Made by a program: the position numbers and the translations under genes
The notes under the pieces: model-generated
Databases searched by the model: none
Told to the model about the DNA's origin: nothing
The model's input: only the letters and a program-made list of their open reading frames with translations
NCBI RefSeq assembly: GCF_009828105.1
Contig: NZ_WTYQ01000006.1
Span: 62,001-126,000 of the forward strand
Reading direction: 5' to 3'
DNA from: Altericroceibacterium indicum
GTDB taxonomy: Bacteria > Pseudomonadota > Alphaproteobacteria > Sphingomonadales > Sphingomonadaceae
DNA: 64,000 nt
Shown here: piece after piece, positions 1 to 8,782 of the stretch
Layout: the number at the start of each line of letters is the position of its first letter
How positions within the stretch are numbered: position 1 is the first letter of the stretch

Positions 1-129
1 TACCGGTTTAAACACAGTGTGGATTGATAGTAGCGATCCTTTCTGGAAGGGGTTTCAGGTTACATGACCCTGCACCAGTCCAGAGCGGTTCGCGCGCGGA
101 GGGGTGCGGGCCAAACTGGAGCCGCCCCG

Positions 130-789
130 ATGAGTATCATCGTCCGCACTTTATCTGAACAGGTCCTGGAAGTTGTCCGGGATCGTATCATCACCGGGCA
201 ATTCCCGACTGGCAAAGTCATCCGGCAGGATGCGCTGGCCAATGAACTGGGTGTCAGCAAAATTCCTTTGCGCGAAGCGCTTGCCCGGCTTGAGCAGGAA
301 GGCCTGCTCTCCAGTCAGGCCAATCGCGGCTATTTCGTGCAGCCCATGTCGATTGTTGCGGCTGAAGAGATCTTCCAGCTGCGTTTGCGGCTTGAGCCCG
401 AAGCCGCAGGGCACGCCGCCAAAGCGGCAGGCGATGCCGAACGCGCTGCTGCCAAAGCCGCATTTGATGCGCTGGATGAAGCCATGGCAGACAAGACCGG
501 AAGCAAGGTTGCCGTGTGCAACCGTGCTTTCCATACCGCGCTGGTTTCAGCGGCGGACAGAGATATTACCAAGCAATTGATCGAACGTCTGGCCATTCAG
601 GCGGAACGCTATGTCGTTGCCCATCTCGCGCCTTCTGGCCGTGGGAGCCGCGCCGACACGGAACATCGGGAATTGCTGGACGCCTGGCTGGCAGGAGATG
701 CGGATACAACCGCTTCCATGCTGGCCAATCACATTCAAGGAACGCTCGAAGATCTTCGAGCGGAATTAGGGAATACTGCCTCCACCTAA
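130..789 (+). CDS. GntR-family transcriptional regulator, FCD type
   Basis: The 219-residue protein has an N-terminal winged helix (about residues 1-70, with the typical run of an RxxI-x-G-x-FPxG turn, LGVSKIPLREAL recognition helix and LxxEGLL wing) followed by an all-helical FCD ligand domain. In the FCD domain the RLRLEPEAA and FHTALVSAA segments provide the usual metal/acid-binding Arg, Asp and His positions. Start at 130 was chosen because GGAG lies nine bases upstream and because the family helix begins within a few residues; an in-frame ATG at 64, with GGAAGGGG upstream, would add 22 residues. It is followed after 27 bases by an APC permease in the same direction, so it probably controls that transporter. 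The ligand is unknown; members of this family sense small carboxylates. Confidence 0.85.
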   Translation: MSIIVRTLSEQVLEVVRDRIITGQFPTGKVIRQDALANELGVSKIPLREALARLEQEGLLSSQANRGYFVQPMSIVAAEEIFQLRLRLEPEAAGHAAKAAGDAERAAAKAAFDALDEAMADKTGSKVAVCNRAFHTALVSAADRDITKQLIERLAIQAERYVVAHLAPSGRGSRADTEHRELLDAWLAGDADTTASMLANHIQGTLEDLRAELGNTAST

Positions 790-816
790 ATTGGGGCGGC
801 GGGGAAAAGAGGGCTT

Positions 817-2229
817 TTGTTCGGACCACGTAAATCCATCCACGCACTCCACGGCCATGGCGCCGGACATACCCTCGCCAAGACATTGAGCTGGCCCCAT
901 TTGATCGCGCTGGGAGTGGGCGCGATTGTGGGCACGGGCATTTACACCCTCACCGGCGTCGGTGCTGAACGCGCTGGCCCGGCGGTGATTATCGCTTTTG
1001 CCATTGCTGGCGCGGTCTGCGCCTGTGCCGCGCTGGCCTATGCGGAACTGGCCACCATGATTCCGGCCGCCGGCAGTGCTTACACCTTCAGCTATGCCGC
1101 CATGGGGGAAACCATCGCCTGGGTGGTGGGCTGGAGCCTCGTGCTGGAATATTCGCTGGCCTGTTCGACCGTTGCCGTGGGCTGGTCGGGCTATCTGGTG
1201 GGGTGGATAGAATCCGCCGGTATCCATCTGCCTCCGGCCATATTATCCGGGCCTCATGCCGGTGGAATTATCAATCTGCCCGCCGTGCTGGTGGCGCTGG
1301 GCGTGATGGGCATGTTGATTGCCGGTACCCGCCAAAGCGCGACGCTGAATATCCTGCTGGTCATCATCAAGCTGGTGGCGCTCACCGTCTTCGTCGCCAT
1401 TGCCTTGCCGCATTTCCAGACTGCCAATATGGAGCCATTTGCTCCCTACGGTTTTGCCAGCACGGAAATTCTCGGTGAAAAGCGCGGGATTATGGCCGCC
1501 GCTGCCATCGTGTTCTTTGCCTTCTACGGCTTTGACGCGGTGGCCACCTCAGCCGAAGAAGCCAAGGAGCCGGGCCGCGATCTGACCATCGGCATCATCG
1601 GTTCGATGCTGGTTTGCACATTGATCTATATGCTGGTGGCGATTTCCGCAGTGGGCGCGATGTCCTATCTGGAACTGGGTAATTCGCCTGAGCCTCTGGC
1701 GCTGGTGCTGCGCTCTCTGAATCAACCCTTTGCGGCCCATATGGTGGCCTTGGCTGCGGTGATTGCGCTGCCTTCTGTCATCCTCGTGATGATGTATGGC
1801 CAGAGCCGGATCTTCTTTGTGATGGCGCGCGATGGCTTGCTGCCCCGCCGTCTTGCCAAGATCAGCGAACGCAGCGGTGCGCCAACCCTTATCACGGCGC
1901 TCACCGGAACGTCTGTCGCGCTGGTGGCGGGCTTCTTCCGCCTTGATGAAATTGCTGAGCTGGCCAATGCCGGCACGCTCATCGCCTTTGTTGCGGTGGG
2001 GGCTTGCCTCATCATCATGCGCCGCCGTGAACCGGACGCAAAACGCCTGTTCCGCTGCCCTGCTGCCTATGTAGTGGGCACGCTGGCGATCCTGGGCTGT
2101 CTCTACCTCTTCTTCAGCCTGCCGGATAAGACGATTATCCGCTTCCTGATGTGGAATGCGGCCGGTCTGGTGCTCTATTTCATCTATGGGCGGCGCCACA
2201 GTATCCTGAGCAAGCCCGCAGCAGTATAA
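817..2229 (+). CDS. APC-family amino acid permease
   Basis: The 470-residue protein is very hydrophobic with about 12 membrane helices. Helix 1 carries the GVGAIVGTGIYTLTG motif of the amino acid-polyamine-organocation superfamily, and a later FDAVATSAEEAKEP segment is typical of the cationic amino-acid transporter (CAT/YfnA) branch. It would import an amino acid by proton symport in the inner membrane. The start is an uncommon TTG at 817 preceded by AGAGGG. It lies directly behind a GntR/FCD regulator and is probably co-transcribed with it. A second permease of the same branch sits at 24691-26241, at the other edge of the sugar locus. Substrate cannot be told from sequence. Confidence 0.88.
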   Translation: MFGPRKSIHALHGHGAGHTLAKTLSWPHLIALGVGAIVGTGIYTLTGVGAERAGPAVIIAFAIAGAVCACAALAYAELATMIPAAGSAYTFSYAAMGETIAWVVGWSLVLEYSLACSTVAVGWSGYLVGWIESAGIHLPPAILSGPHAGGIINLPAVLVALGVMGMLIAGTRQSATLNILLVIIKLVALTVFVAIALPHFQTANMEPFAPYGFASTEILGEKRGIMAAAAIVFFAFYGFDAVATSAEEAKEPGRDLTIGIIGSMLVCTLIYMLVAISAVGAMSYLELGNSPEPLALVLRSLNQPFAAHMVALAAVIALPSVILVMMYGQSRIFFVMARDGLLPRRLAKISERSGAPTLITALTGTSVALVAGFFRLDEIAELANAGTLIAFVAVGACLIIMRRREPDAKRLFRCPAAYVVGTLAILGCLYLFFSLPDKTIIRFLMWNAAGLVLYFIYGRRHSILSKPAAV

Positions 2230-2288
2230 GCCCCTTCAACAGGTCACCCCATCCGGCGCGCAATAGCCGGGTGGAGTGAGGTCTCTGA
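2230..2288. other. short convergent intergenic gap
   Basis: This 59-base spacer separates the convergent permease and LacI genes. It has GC-rich complementary segments (around 2250-2276) that could fold, but no U-run on either side, so I do not call a terminator. Confidence 0.4.
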
Positions 2289-3332
2289 TTATCTGCGAAG
2301 ATCTGCGATTGACTGGCGTTCAATTACCTGATGAGCAACCCATTGCGTTTCGGGCAGAAGCTCTGAACGGGATTTGAGGGCTTTGAGCAGGCGATCGGTG
2401 GCGATTTCGGCAATGTTGGAGACCGCTTGCCGCACGGTCGTCAATTGGGGCCATGTCTGGCTGGCAATCGGGGCATCGTCAAAACCGGCGACGGACAGAT
2501 CGCCGGGGATACGCAAGCCTTGCCGGTGGGCGTAATTGACGATGGCTGCGGCAATATCGTCACTACTGCAAAAAATGGCCGTGGGTGGATGGGCAAGGCC
2601 GAGGAAATATTCGGCTGCCAGCAGGCCCTGTTCGTAAGTTGGCCGGCCTGCCCAGATCAGTTCCGGCTCACGCTTCAGGCCCGCTTCTTTGAGCGCTCGG
2701 AGATAGCCGGCCTCCCGGGTCTGGCTCAATCCGTTAGACGAGACGAACCGGACAAAGCCAATGCGTGTGTGGCCCTTGTTCACGATCAGTCTGGTCAGCT
2801 CGTAGGAGGCCTGCTCATCATCAATGCCGACACTGGGGATCGTGCCCAGCTCGCTCCCCGGTGCAAGCGCAATCATCGGCAGATGATGGCTGTCCTTCAG
2901 GGCCACAATATCGGCATCTTCTGACAGGGGCGGGGGAAGAATCAAGCCATCGACTCCACTGCGAACAAGGGTCTGCACTTCTGCATAGGCGGAGCCTTCA
3001 ACGTCAGGATCATAGGATCGAATGGCAATTTCCGCACCATTGAGATTGGCCGCGCGCAAGGTGCCGAGCAGCAGCTGGCCGAGCAAGGAACTGTCCATAT
3101 CGCGGTGGAGCAGCCCAATCCGTAAGCTGGTGGCGCTGGCCAGAGCGCGGGCGGCGCGGTTTGGCTGATAGCCCAGTTCGCGCACCGCCTTCATGACGGC
3201 TTCGCGTTTCCCCTTCGTGACATTGGCCTTGTCGTTCAGGACATTGGAAACCGTCATCGGGGAAACGCCAGCTTGCTGCGCCACCATATCGAGAGTGACC
3301 CGACTGCTGAAACTGCGGCGTGTCCGCGGCAT
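2289..3332 (-). CDS. LacI-family transcriptional regulator
   Basis: The protein has an N-terminal LacI helix-turn-helix (VTLDMVAQQAGVSPMTVSNVLN, about residues 12-32) and the hinge-helix motif QPNRAARAL, then a periplasmic-binding-protein-like effector domain (GLLHRDMDS..., VDGLILPPPLSED, IGFVRF, FDDAPIASQTWPQLTTVRQ). Length is about 347 residues, normal for the family. The start at 3332 has GAGG five bases upstream; an ATG at 3353 is possible and adds seven residues. It is divergent from a Spinster-like MFS gene. A palindrome GATAGCGTTACC (3411-3422) lies between them, and a closely related site lies before the GH3 gene at 5034, so it probably represses itself, the transporter and the glycosidase. 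The effector sugar is unknown. Confidence 0.88.
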   Translation of the reverse strand: MPRTRRSFSSRVTLDMVAQQAGVSPMTVSNVLNDKANVTKGKREAVMKAVRELGYQPNRAARALASATSLRIGLLHRDMDSSLLGQLLLGTLRAANLNGAEIAIRSYDPDVEGSAYAEVQTLVRSGVDGLILPPPLSEDADIVALKDSHHLPMIALAPGSELGTIPSVGIDDEQASYELTRLIVNKGHTRIGFVRFVSSNGLSQTREAGYLRALKEAGLKREPELIWAGRPTYEQGLLAAEYFLGLAHPPTAIFCSSDDIAAAIVNYAHRQGLRIPGDLSVAGFDDAPIASQTWPQLTTVRQAVSNIAEIATDRLLKALKSRSELLPETQWVAHQVIERQSIADLRR

Positions 3333-3410
3333 CTTTTCCTCATTATTTGTCATTATTTCGCCAAGCTATGTTATATTTGCGCCAATAGGCAAGCAGATAT
3401 CAGCTTTTAA

Positions 3411-3422
3411 GATAGCGTTACC
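3411..3422. promoter_or_regulatory. candidate LacI operator, regulator/MFS divergent promoter
   Basis: GATAGCGTTACC is an imperfect palindrome centred on C|G, the geometry expected of LacI-family operators. It resembles the sites at 5034-5046 (TATAGCGCTACAA) and 50401-50413. It lies between the LacI gene and the MFS gene. Assignment is inference from similarity and position. Confidence 0.5.
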
Positions 3423-3552
3423 ATCAATCTTCGAATGGAAACGGCATAATTTCAATAGTCAGTCGCCAAGTCACTCCGGGAATGATATCCGGGTCCGTAT
3501 AAGGACGGAGAGGTTAAAACACCTTTCCGCGTTGGAGAGGTGCGGTTTGAGG

Positions 3553-4914
3553 ATGCCAGAAGCCAAAGCGCTGGTTGCCGGCGACGCTGGGGAAAGCGCA
3601 GTGGGGGAAACAATCGGGCTTGAATGGCCATCACGCAAAAGGGCGTGGGCTGTGGCCTTCATGCTGCTGGCGGCCAATTCACTGGCCTTTGTTGACCGGC
3701 AGGCGCTGGCCCTGATGCTGGAACCGATCAAGCAGGATTTTGGTGCCTCTGACACGGCGATGAGCTTTGTCTATGGGATCAGTTTCACGGCATTTTATAT
3801 TGCGGTGGGCATTCCTCTGGCCTGGTTGGCGGATCGGTCCAACCGGCGCAATATTGTCATGGGCAGCATCCTGTGCTGGAGCCTGGCCACCACCGCCTGT
3901 GGGCTGGCGCGCAATCTGACCAGTCTGTTCCTTTGCCGTCTGGCTGTGGGCGCAGGAGAATCCGGCCTTAGCCCATCGGCCTATTCGCTGCTGGCCGATT
4001 ATTTCCCGCGGGACAGACTGGCCAGTGCGCTGGGCATTTATCAAGCGGGCATTTATCTCGGCGGTGCAATGGCGCTGTTTCTGGGCGGGGCGATGGCCAG
4101 CATTGTGCCGTTCAATGAAGTGGTCCTTGTGCCCGTTCTGGGAGAGCTGGCAGGCTGGCAAATCATGTTTATTCTGCTGGGTTTTCCAGGCTTTGTCCTC
4201 AGCGCGCTGTTTCTCTTGGTGCGCGAACCCTTCCGCCGAGGGGCAGCGGCCTTTCCCGCTGGAGGCCTGGCCCATTTCGCGGCCGCTTTCCGCTATATGG
4301 GCAGCCACAAATGGCCCTATCTCGGCTTGATTGGCGGGTTCACCCTGATTGTCTTTACCGGCAATGCCACGGGCGCGTGGATTCCAACCTTTCTGCAGCG
4401 CGAACATGGCATGTCATTGGCCAGCATCGGCCAGATATACGGTGCCGTGGTGTTAAGCTGCGGGATGAGCGGAGCGGTGGCAGGCGGTTTTCTGTCCAGT
4501 GGTTTGCAGCACCGGAAATTCCGCGGCGGCAACCTTTTACCGGCCCTGATAGGGACCGCAGCGCTCATTCCCCTCACCATCGGCTTCCCGCTGATGCCAA
4601 CCCCCACGCTGGCGTTCATCATGATTGCGGCGATGAACTTTTTCGCAGGGATCAGCCTGGGTGGAGGCATGGCTACGATTCTGAGCCTTACCCCCAATAA
4701 TTTGCGGGGGCAGATCACGATGATTTACATCATTTTGATCAATCTGGTGGGCGCTTCGCTGGGTCCGTTGGCGGTGGCCCTGATAACGGATTTCGTCTTT
4801 CACGATCCGCAGCGTCTGGCCGAAGCCATCGCGATGGTTTGTGCGGTATCATCCCCGCTGGCCTTTGTCGCCTTGCTCATCGGGATAAAGACATTGCCAG
4901 AGCGGTCTGCCTGA
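3553..4914 (+). CDS. MFS transporter, Spinster-like
   Basis: This is a 12-helix major facilitator of about 453 residues. The first helix reads LAANSLAFVDRQALALMLEPIKQDFGASD, the signature of Spinster-like bacterial carriers, and the loop 2-3 motif GIPLAWLADRSNRR is present. The open frame extends upstream to 3193, but that part overlaps the divergent LacI gene and its promoter; the ATG at 3553, with GGAGAGG 12 bases upstream, fits the family N-terminus better. It stands beside the LacI gene and upstream of the GH3 glycosidase, so a sugar or oligosaccharide is a reasonable cargo, although Spinster-like carriers elsewhere take other solutes. Confidence 0.82.
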   Translation: MPEAKALVAGDAGESAVGETIGLEWPSRKRAWAVAFMLLAANSLAFVDRQALALMLEPIKQDFGASDTAMSFVYGISFTAFYIAVGIPLAWLADRSNRRNIVMGSILCWSLATTACGLARNLTSLFLCRLAVGAGESGLSPSAYSLLADYFPRDRLASALGIYQAGIYLGGAMALFLGGAMASIVPFNEVVLVPVLGELAGWQIMFILLGFPGFVLSALFLLVREPFRRGAAAFPAGGLAHFAAAFRYMGSHKWPYLGLIGGFTLIVFTGNATGAWIPTFLQREHGMSLASIGQIYGAVVLSCGMSGAVAGGFLSSGLQHRKFRGGNLLPALIGTAALIPLTIGFPLMPTPTLAFIMIAAMNFFAGISLGGGMATILSLTPNNLRGQITMIYIILINLVGASLGPLAVALITDFVFHDPQRLAEAIAMVCAVSSPLAFVALLIGIKTLPERSA

Positions 4915-4965
4915 AGGGTCAGCCACAGCGCTGAAACGCCCCCTGTTTTGCAAATAAGCCCCCGG

Positions 4966-4993
4966 CCTAACCAATAAGCCCTAACCAATAAGC
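4966..4993. repeat. 14-base tandem repeat upstream of GH3 gene
   Basis: CCTAACCAATAAGC occurs twice head-to-tail with no spacer (4966-4979 and 4980-4993), after a related CAAATAAGCC at 4951-4960. It lies in the promoter region of the GH3 gene, upstream of the LacI-type operator. It may be an activator site or a slippage product. Confidence 0.6.
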
Positions 4994-5033
4994 AGTGTCC
5001 GGAAAAAAATCTTAACATCCTGTACTATTGAGC

Positions 5034-5046
5034 TATAGCGCTACAA
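5034..5046. promoter_or_regulatory. candidate LacI operator before GH3 gene
   Basis: TATAGCGCTACAA contains the palindrome TAGCGCTA and lies 23 bases upstream of the GH3 start codon. It is the reverse complement of the 13-mer at 50401-50413 and similar to the site at 3411 beside the LacI gene. A bound repressor here would block the promoter or early transcription. Confidence 0.55.
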
Positions 5047-5068
5047 AACAATAGTAAAGGTTAGAGTG

Positions 5069-7096
5069 ATGGGCCTGAATAATCGTAAACTGTGGTTGAT
5101 GTCGGCAGCGCTTGGCGTTCTTGCCCTGACATCGGGCTGCGTTGCTGCCAATGGCGGGGAGCAAACCAGCAGCACGAGCAGCGCCAGCGCCGCTCCAGCT
5201 CCGGATATGGCAAGCCGGTCCAAGCCCATTCTGATGGCTGACGGCATTCGTTATCGCGATCTGGATGGCAGCGGCACGCTGACACCTTACGAAGATTGGC
5301 GCCTGTCCCCTGAACAGCGCGCGCGTGATCTCGTGGCCCGTATGACGGTGGAGGAAAAGGTGGGTGCCTTGCTGCACGCCAGTTTGCGTGGGGCAGGGGG
5401 CAGCTTTGACACATCGGCGGATGCATATGATCTGGCGCAGCTCGAAGAAATGGTCAGCCAGAAGCATATTTCGAGCGTCATCACCCGTCTCGTTGCAGAG
5501 CCTGAGCAATTCGCCCGACAGAATAATGCGGTGCAGGAAGTGGCCGAACGCAGCCGTCTTGGTATTCCGATGACGATCAGCTCCGATCCGCGTAACCATT
5601 TCCAATATACAGAAGGGGCCTCCAACATCGGTGGTGGCTTTTCGCAATGGCCTGAGTCATTGGGCCTGGCGGCGCTGGGCGATGTGGGTGTGGTGCGTGA
5701 ATTTGCCGATATTGCGCGGCAGGAATATCGCGCCGTGGGCATTCAGATGACCCTGTCTCCGCAGGCGGACCTGTCCACAGAGCCACGCTGGCCGCGCCAG
5801 ACCGGAACGTTTGGCAGTGACCCTGCCGTGGTCAGTGCCATGGTCGGGGCCTATGTCGCTGGCTTTCAGGGCGGAGATGACGGGGTGTCGCGCGATGGCG
5901 TGATTGCGATTGTCAAACATTGGGCAGGCTATGGCGCGCAGCCTGAAGGTTTTGACGGGCATAATTATTATGGCCGCTATGCCGTCTTGCCCGGCAAGAC
6001 GATCGACCCGCATTTCGCCGCCTTTGATGGCGCGTTTGCTGCTCATGTGGGGGGCATTATGCCAGCCTATCCAGTGTTGCAGCAGGTGGTTCTGGACGGG
6101 AAACCGCTCGAACAGGTGGCCCCCGGTTTCAACACACAAATGCTTCAGGAGGAATTGCGCCAGAAGCGCCATTACAAGGGCATCATCCTGTCAGACTGGC
6201 TGGTGACGAGCGACTGCAATGAATATTGCCGCAATCCCACCAAGGAACATCCCCAGCAGATCTTTGATGTTGCCACTTCATGGGGCGTGACGGAGCTGAC
6301 CCAGGAACAGCGCTATGCCAAGGGGCTGAATGCCGGGCTGGACCAGTTCGGTGGGGTGGAAGACCCTCAGCCGCTGCTCAAAGCGCTGAAGGACGGTCTG
6401 ATTACCGAAGCGCGGATTGACCAGTCGGTTGAACGGCTGATGGTCAGCAAGTTTGAACTGGGCTTGTTTGACAATCCCTATGTCGTTCCAGAACAGGCGA
6501 GCCAGATTCTTGGCAATGCGGATCATCTGGCGCAGGCGGAAAAGGTTCAGGCCCAAGCGCAGGTACTGCTGCAGAATAAGGGTAATCTGCTGCCCATGGC
6601 TTCGGTCAAGGGCAAGCGTGTCTGGCTGTCGGGCATGGATAGTGCAGCGGCCACAGCCATGGGGCTGAGTGTGGTGAATGATCCTGCTGAGGCGGATTTT
6701 GCCATCATCCGCGCCTCTACGCCGCATGAAATGCTGCACCCTTATTTCTTCTTTGGCAGCCGACAGCATGAAGGGCGGCTTGATTTCCGCGCGGGCGACC
6801 CTGCCTATGATGCTTTGGTGAAAGCCAAGGCGGCGGGCTTGCCGAGCGTGTTTGCGATCTTCCTCGATCGTCCGGCGATCCTCACCAATGTGATCGACAA
6901 GGCCGATGTGGTGCTGGGCAATTTCGGGGCGAGCGACGAAGCGGTGCTGAGCGCTATCACCGGCAAGGTTCATGCCAGGGGGCACCTGCCTTTTGAACTG
7001 CCCTCTTCCATGAAAGCGGTGGAGCAGCAGAATCCGGCCATTGCCAATGACAGTGCCGCGCCCTTGTTTCCGGTTGGATCGGGCCTGTCTTACTAA
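5069..7096 (+). CDS. GH3 beta-glycosidase lipoprotein (beta-xylosidase/beta-glucosidase type)
   Basis: This 675-residue exported enzyme begins with a lipoprotein signal peptide (lipobox LTSGC, Cys24). It has a glycoside hydrolase family 3 N-terminal TIM barrel with the nucleophile motif SDW near residue 376, then the alpha/beta sandwich domain ending in FPVGSGLSY, the usual close of the family core; the fibronectin-like third domain is absent. Residues 64-75 (DLDGSGTLTPYE) match a canonical EF-hand calcium loop, seen in some bacterial GH3 enzymes. It should trim beta-linked glucose or xylose, or alpha-L-arabinofuranose, from non-reducing ends in the periplasm. A GTG directly before the ATG is an alternative start. 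It lies under a LacI-type operator and before a FucP-type transporter. Confidence 0.85.
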   Translation: MGLNNRKLWLMSAALGVLALTSGCVAANGGEQTSSTSSASAAPAPDMASRSKPILMADGIRYRDLDGSGTLTPYEDWRLSPEQRARDLVARMTVEEKVGALLHASLRGAGGSFDTSADAYDLAQLEEMVSQKHISSVITRLVAEPEQFARQNNAVQEVAERSRLGIPMTISSDPRNHFQYTEGASNIGGGFSQWPESLGLAALGDVGVVREFADIARQEYRAVGIQMTLSPQADLSTEPRWPRQTGTFGSDPAVVSAMVGAYVAGFQGGDDGVSRDGVIAIVKHWAGYGAQPEGFDGHNYYGRYAVLPGKTIDPHFAAFDGAFAAHVGGIMPAYPVLQQVVLDGKPLEQVAPGFNTQMLQEELRQKRHYKGIILSDWLVTSDCNEYCRNPTKEHPQQIFDVATSWGVTELTQEQRYAKGLNAGLDQFGGVEDPQPLLKALKDGLITEARIDQSVERLMVSKFELGLFDNPYVVPEQASQILGNADHLAQAEKVQAQAQVLLQNKGNLLPMASVKGKRVWLSGMDSAAATAMGLSVVNDPAEADFAIIRASTPHEMLHPYFFFGSRQHEGRLDFRAGDPAYDALVKAKAAGLPSVFAIFLDRPAILTNVIDKADVVLGNFGASDEAVLSAITGKVHARGHLPFELPSSMKAVEQQNPAIANDSAAPLFPVGSGLSY

Positions 7097-7115
7097 AGGC
7101 TGCAAAGATAGAGTC

Positions 7116-7152
7116 GGGGTTTGCAGGAATTTTCTTGCAACCCCAGCTTTTT
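7116..7152 (+). terminator. intrinsic terminator after GH3 gene
   Basis: GGGGTTTGCAGGA and its near-complement TCTTGCAACCCC form a stem, followed by AGCTTTTTC. It lies directly behind the GH3 stop codon and separates it from the FucP gene. Confidence 0.65.
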
Positions 7153-7239
7153 CAAGCATGACAGCGTATGCCAACGCATGGGGACAGTTCCGGCCGCCCC
7201 CATGACAATGGAACGAATGACGGTTTTGGAAGGATACTT

Positions 7240-8547
7240 ATGGCAATGGCTCCCAACGCATCGGCCAGCGTGACGCCGCTGGAAGATGATGCAAAGGCTG
7301 GTGATGGGCATATTTCAGCGCCCGGACTGCAAGGCTTTGTTTTCGCCCTGTTCTTTATTTTCGGCGGGATCACATCACTCAATGATGTGATTATTCCCAA
7401 GCTCAAAGAACTGTTTGATCTCAATTACTTCCAAGCGATGCTGATCCAGTCTGCGTTCTTCGCGGCCTATCTTTTCATCTCCATTCCGGGCGCTCTTCTG
7501 GTCAAGAAGATTGGCTATATGCGCGGCGCAGTGGCCGGCTTGCTGACCATGATGGCCGGGTGCCTCTTGTTCATCCCGGCATCGCAAACCGCGATTTACG
7601 GATTGTTCCTCTTTGCTCTGTTCGTGCTGGCGAGCGGCGTGACCATCGTGCAGGTGGTGGCCAATCCGCTGATTTCGCTGCTTGGCCCACCCAAAACGGC
7701 CCCAAGCCGCCTGACATTTGCGCAAGCCTTCAATTCCGCCGGCACCACGCTGTTTCCCTATGTCGGGTCCATCGTTATTCTCGGCAGCCTTGCCACGGTC
7801 AGCGCGGCGGAACTGAGCGGTCCGGCTCTCGACGCCTATCGCGCGGCGGAAAGCCGTGTCATCGTGCACACTTATATCGGCCTGGCGATTGCGCTGGCGG
7901 TTGTCGCCGCTGTGGTCTGGGCCTTCCGCAACCGTCTGAAAGGCGAAGCGCATGAGGCCAGCACGGGCCTTGGCGGTTTCGACCTGTTGAAACGCCCACG
8001 CTTCGGCTTTGGCGCCATGTCGATCTTCCTTTATGTCGGCGCAGAAGTGGCCATTGGTTCGCTGATCGTCAGCTATCTGATGCAAGACAGTGTGATGGGC
8101 CTTGGTGAACAGGCTGCTGGCAAGCTCATTCCGCTTTACTGGGGCGGGGCCCTGGTCGGCCGCTTTATCGGCTCTGCCGTTTTGCGCTTTATCAGCCCGG
8201 CCAAGGTGCTGTCCTTCGTGGCGGCCGGTTCGATTGTCCTCATCCTGATTGCGGCCAATGCTGGTGGCGAAGTGGCAGGTTATAGCCTTCTGGCGATTGG
8301 CCTGATGAACTCGATCATGTTCCCCACCATCTTCAGCCTCGCTTCCGAAGGTCTCGGCCCACGTGCGGCCGATGGCTCGGGCGTGATCTGCATGGCGATT
8401 GTTGGCGGCGCGGTGATCCCGCCATTGACCGGCGGTCTTGCCGATATTGGTGGCAGCCTTCACTTCGCATTGATCCTGCCAGCGGCGTGCTATTTGCTGA
8501 TCGCTGCTTTCGGATTGTTTGCCAGAAAGCCCGTCACACCCTTGTGA
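7240..8547 (+). CDS. FucP/GluP-type sugar:H+ symporter (MFS), copy 1
   Basis: This inner-membrane MFS protein (435 residues, 12 helices) has the family features FFIFGGITSLNDVIIPKLKELF in helix 1, LLVKKIGYMRG, QVVANPLISLLGPP and FAQAFNSAGTTLFPY, all typical of the fucose/glucose permease group. The start at 7240 has GGAAGGA five bases upstream; an in-frame ATG at 7168 lacks this. It probably imports a monosaccharide released in the periplasm, here arabinose, xylose or glucose. A second FucP-like carrier follows at 8783 but each has its own promoter and a strong terminator lies between them, so they may serve different sugars. Confidence 0.87.
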   Translation: MAMAPNASASVTPLEDDAKAGDGHISAPGLQGFVFALFFIFGGITSLNDVIIPKLKELFDLNYFQAMLIQSAFFAAYLFISIPGALLVKKIGYMRGAVAGLLTMMAGCLLFIPASQTAIYGLFLFALFVLASGVTIVQVVANPLISLLGPPKTAPSRLTFAQAFNSAGTTLFPYVGSIVILGSLATVSAAELSGPALDAYRAAESRVIVHTYIGLAIALAVVAAVVWAFRNRLKGEAHEASTGLGGFDLLKRPRFGFGAMSIFLYVGAEVAIGSLIVSYLMQDSVMGLGEQAAGKLIPLYWGGALVGRFIGSAVLRFISPAKVLSFVAAGSIVLILIAANAGGEVAGYSLLAIGLMNSIMFPTIFSLASEGLGPRAADGSGVICMAIVGGAVIPPLTGGLADIGGSLHFALILPAACYLLIAAFGLFARKPVTPL

Positions 8548-8578
8548 TTTTCACGGCGCTGTCACGGCACAAATGAGG

Positions 8579-8613
8579 AAGGCGTCAGGAGCGTTGGCTT
8601 CTGGCGCCTTTTT
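8579..8613 (+). terminator. intrinsic terminator between the two FucP genes
   Basis: AAGGCGTCAGGAG pairs with CTTCTGGCGCCTT (one C-A mismatch and G-U wobbles), and the right arm runs into TTTTT. It sits 30 bases behind the first FucP stop codon. Confidence 0.8.
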
Positions 8614-8744
8614 CATGCGCTCAGCACATTCTGTGTCTCTTTTGGCGGCCTTCTGGTGGCGTTAGGTTCTTTTCAACCGCGCCTGAATGTGTGATTTTTC
8701 GGCTTTCCAGGCGCTGCATCCGCTTGACCATGGCTATTATCGAA

Positions 8745-8757
8745 TATACTCAGACAA
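8745..8757 (-). promoter_or_regulatory. arabinose-locus motif, copy 1
   Basis: TATACTCAGACAA is the reverse complement of TTGTCTGAGTATA and shares its first 11 bases with the sites at 11090 and 17982. It lies 26 bases before the second FucP start. It is the only one of the four strong copies that points away from its gene. Confidence 0.55.
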
Positions 8758-8782
8758 AATAATCAAGGGAGAGAGTGTGGCG

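Noticed and set aside
3193-3552. Long N-terminal extension of the MFS gene at 3553
   Set aside because: It would overlap the start of the divergent LacI gene and its operator, and the translated extension has no family resemblance.
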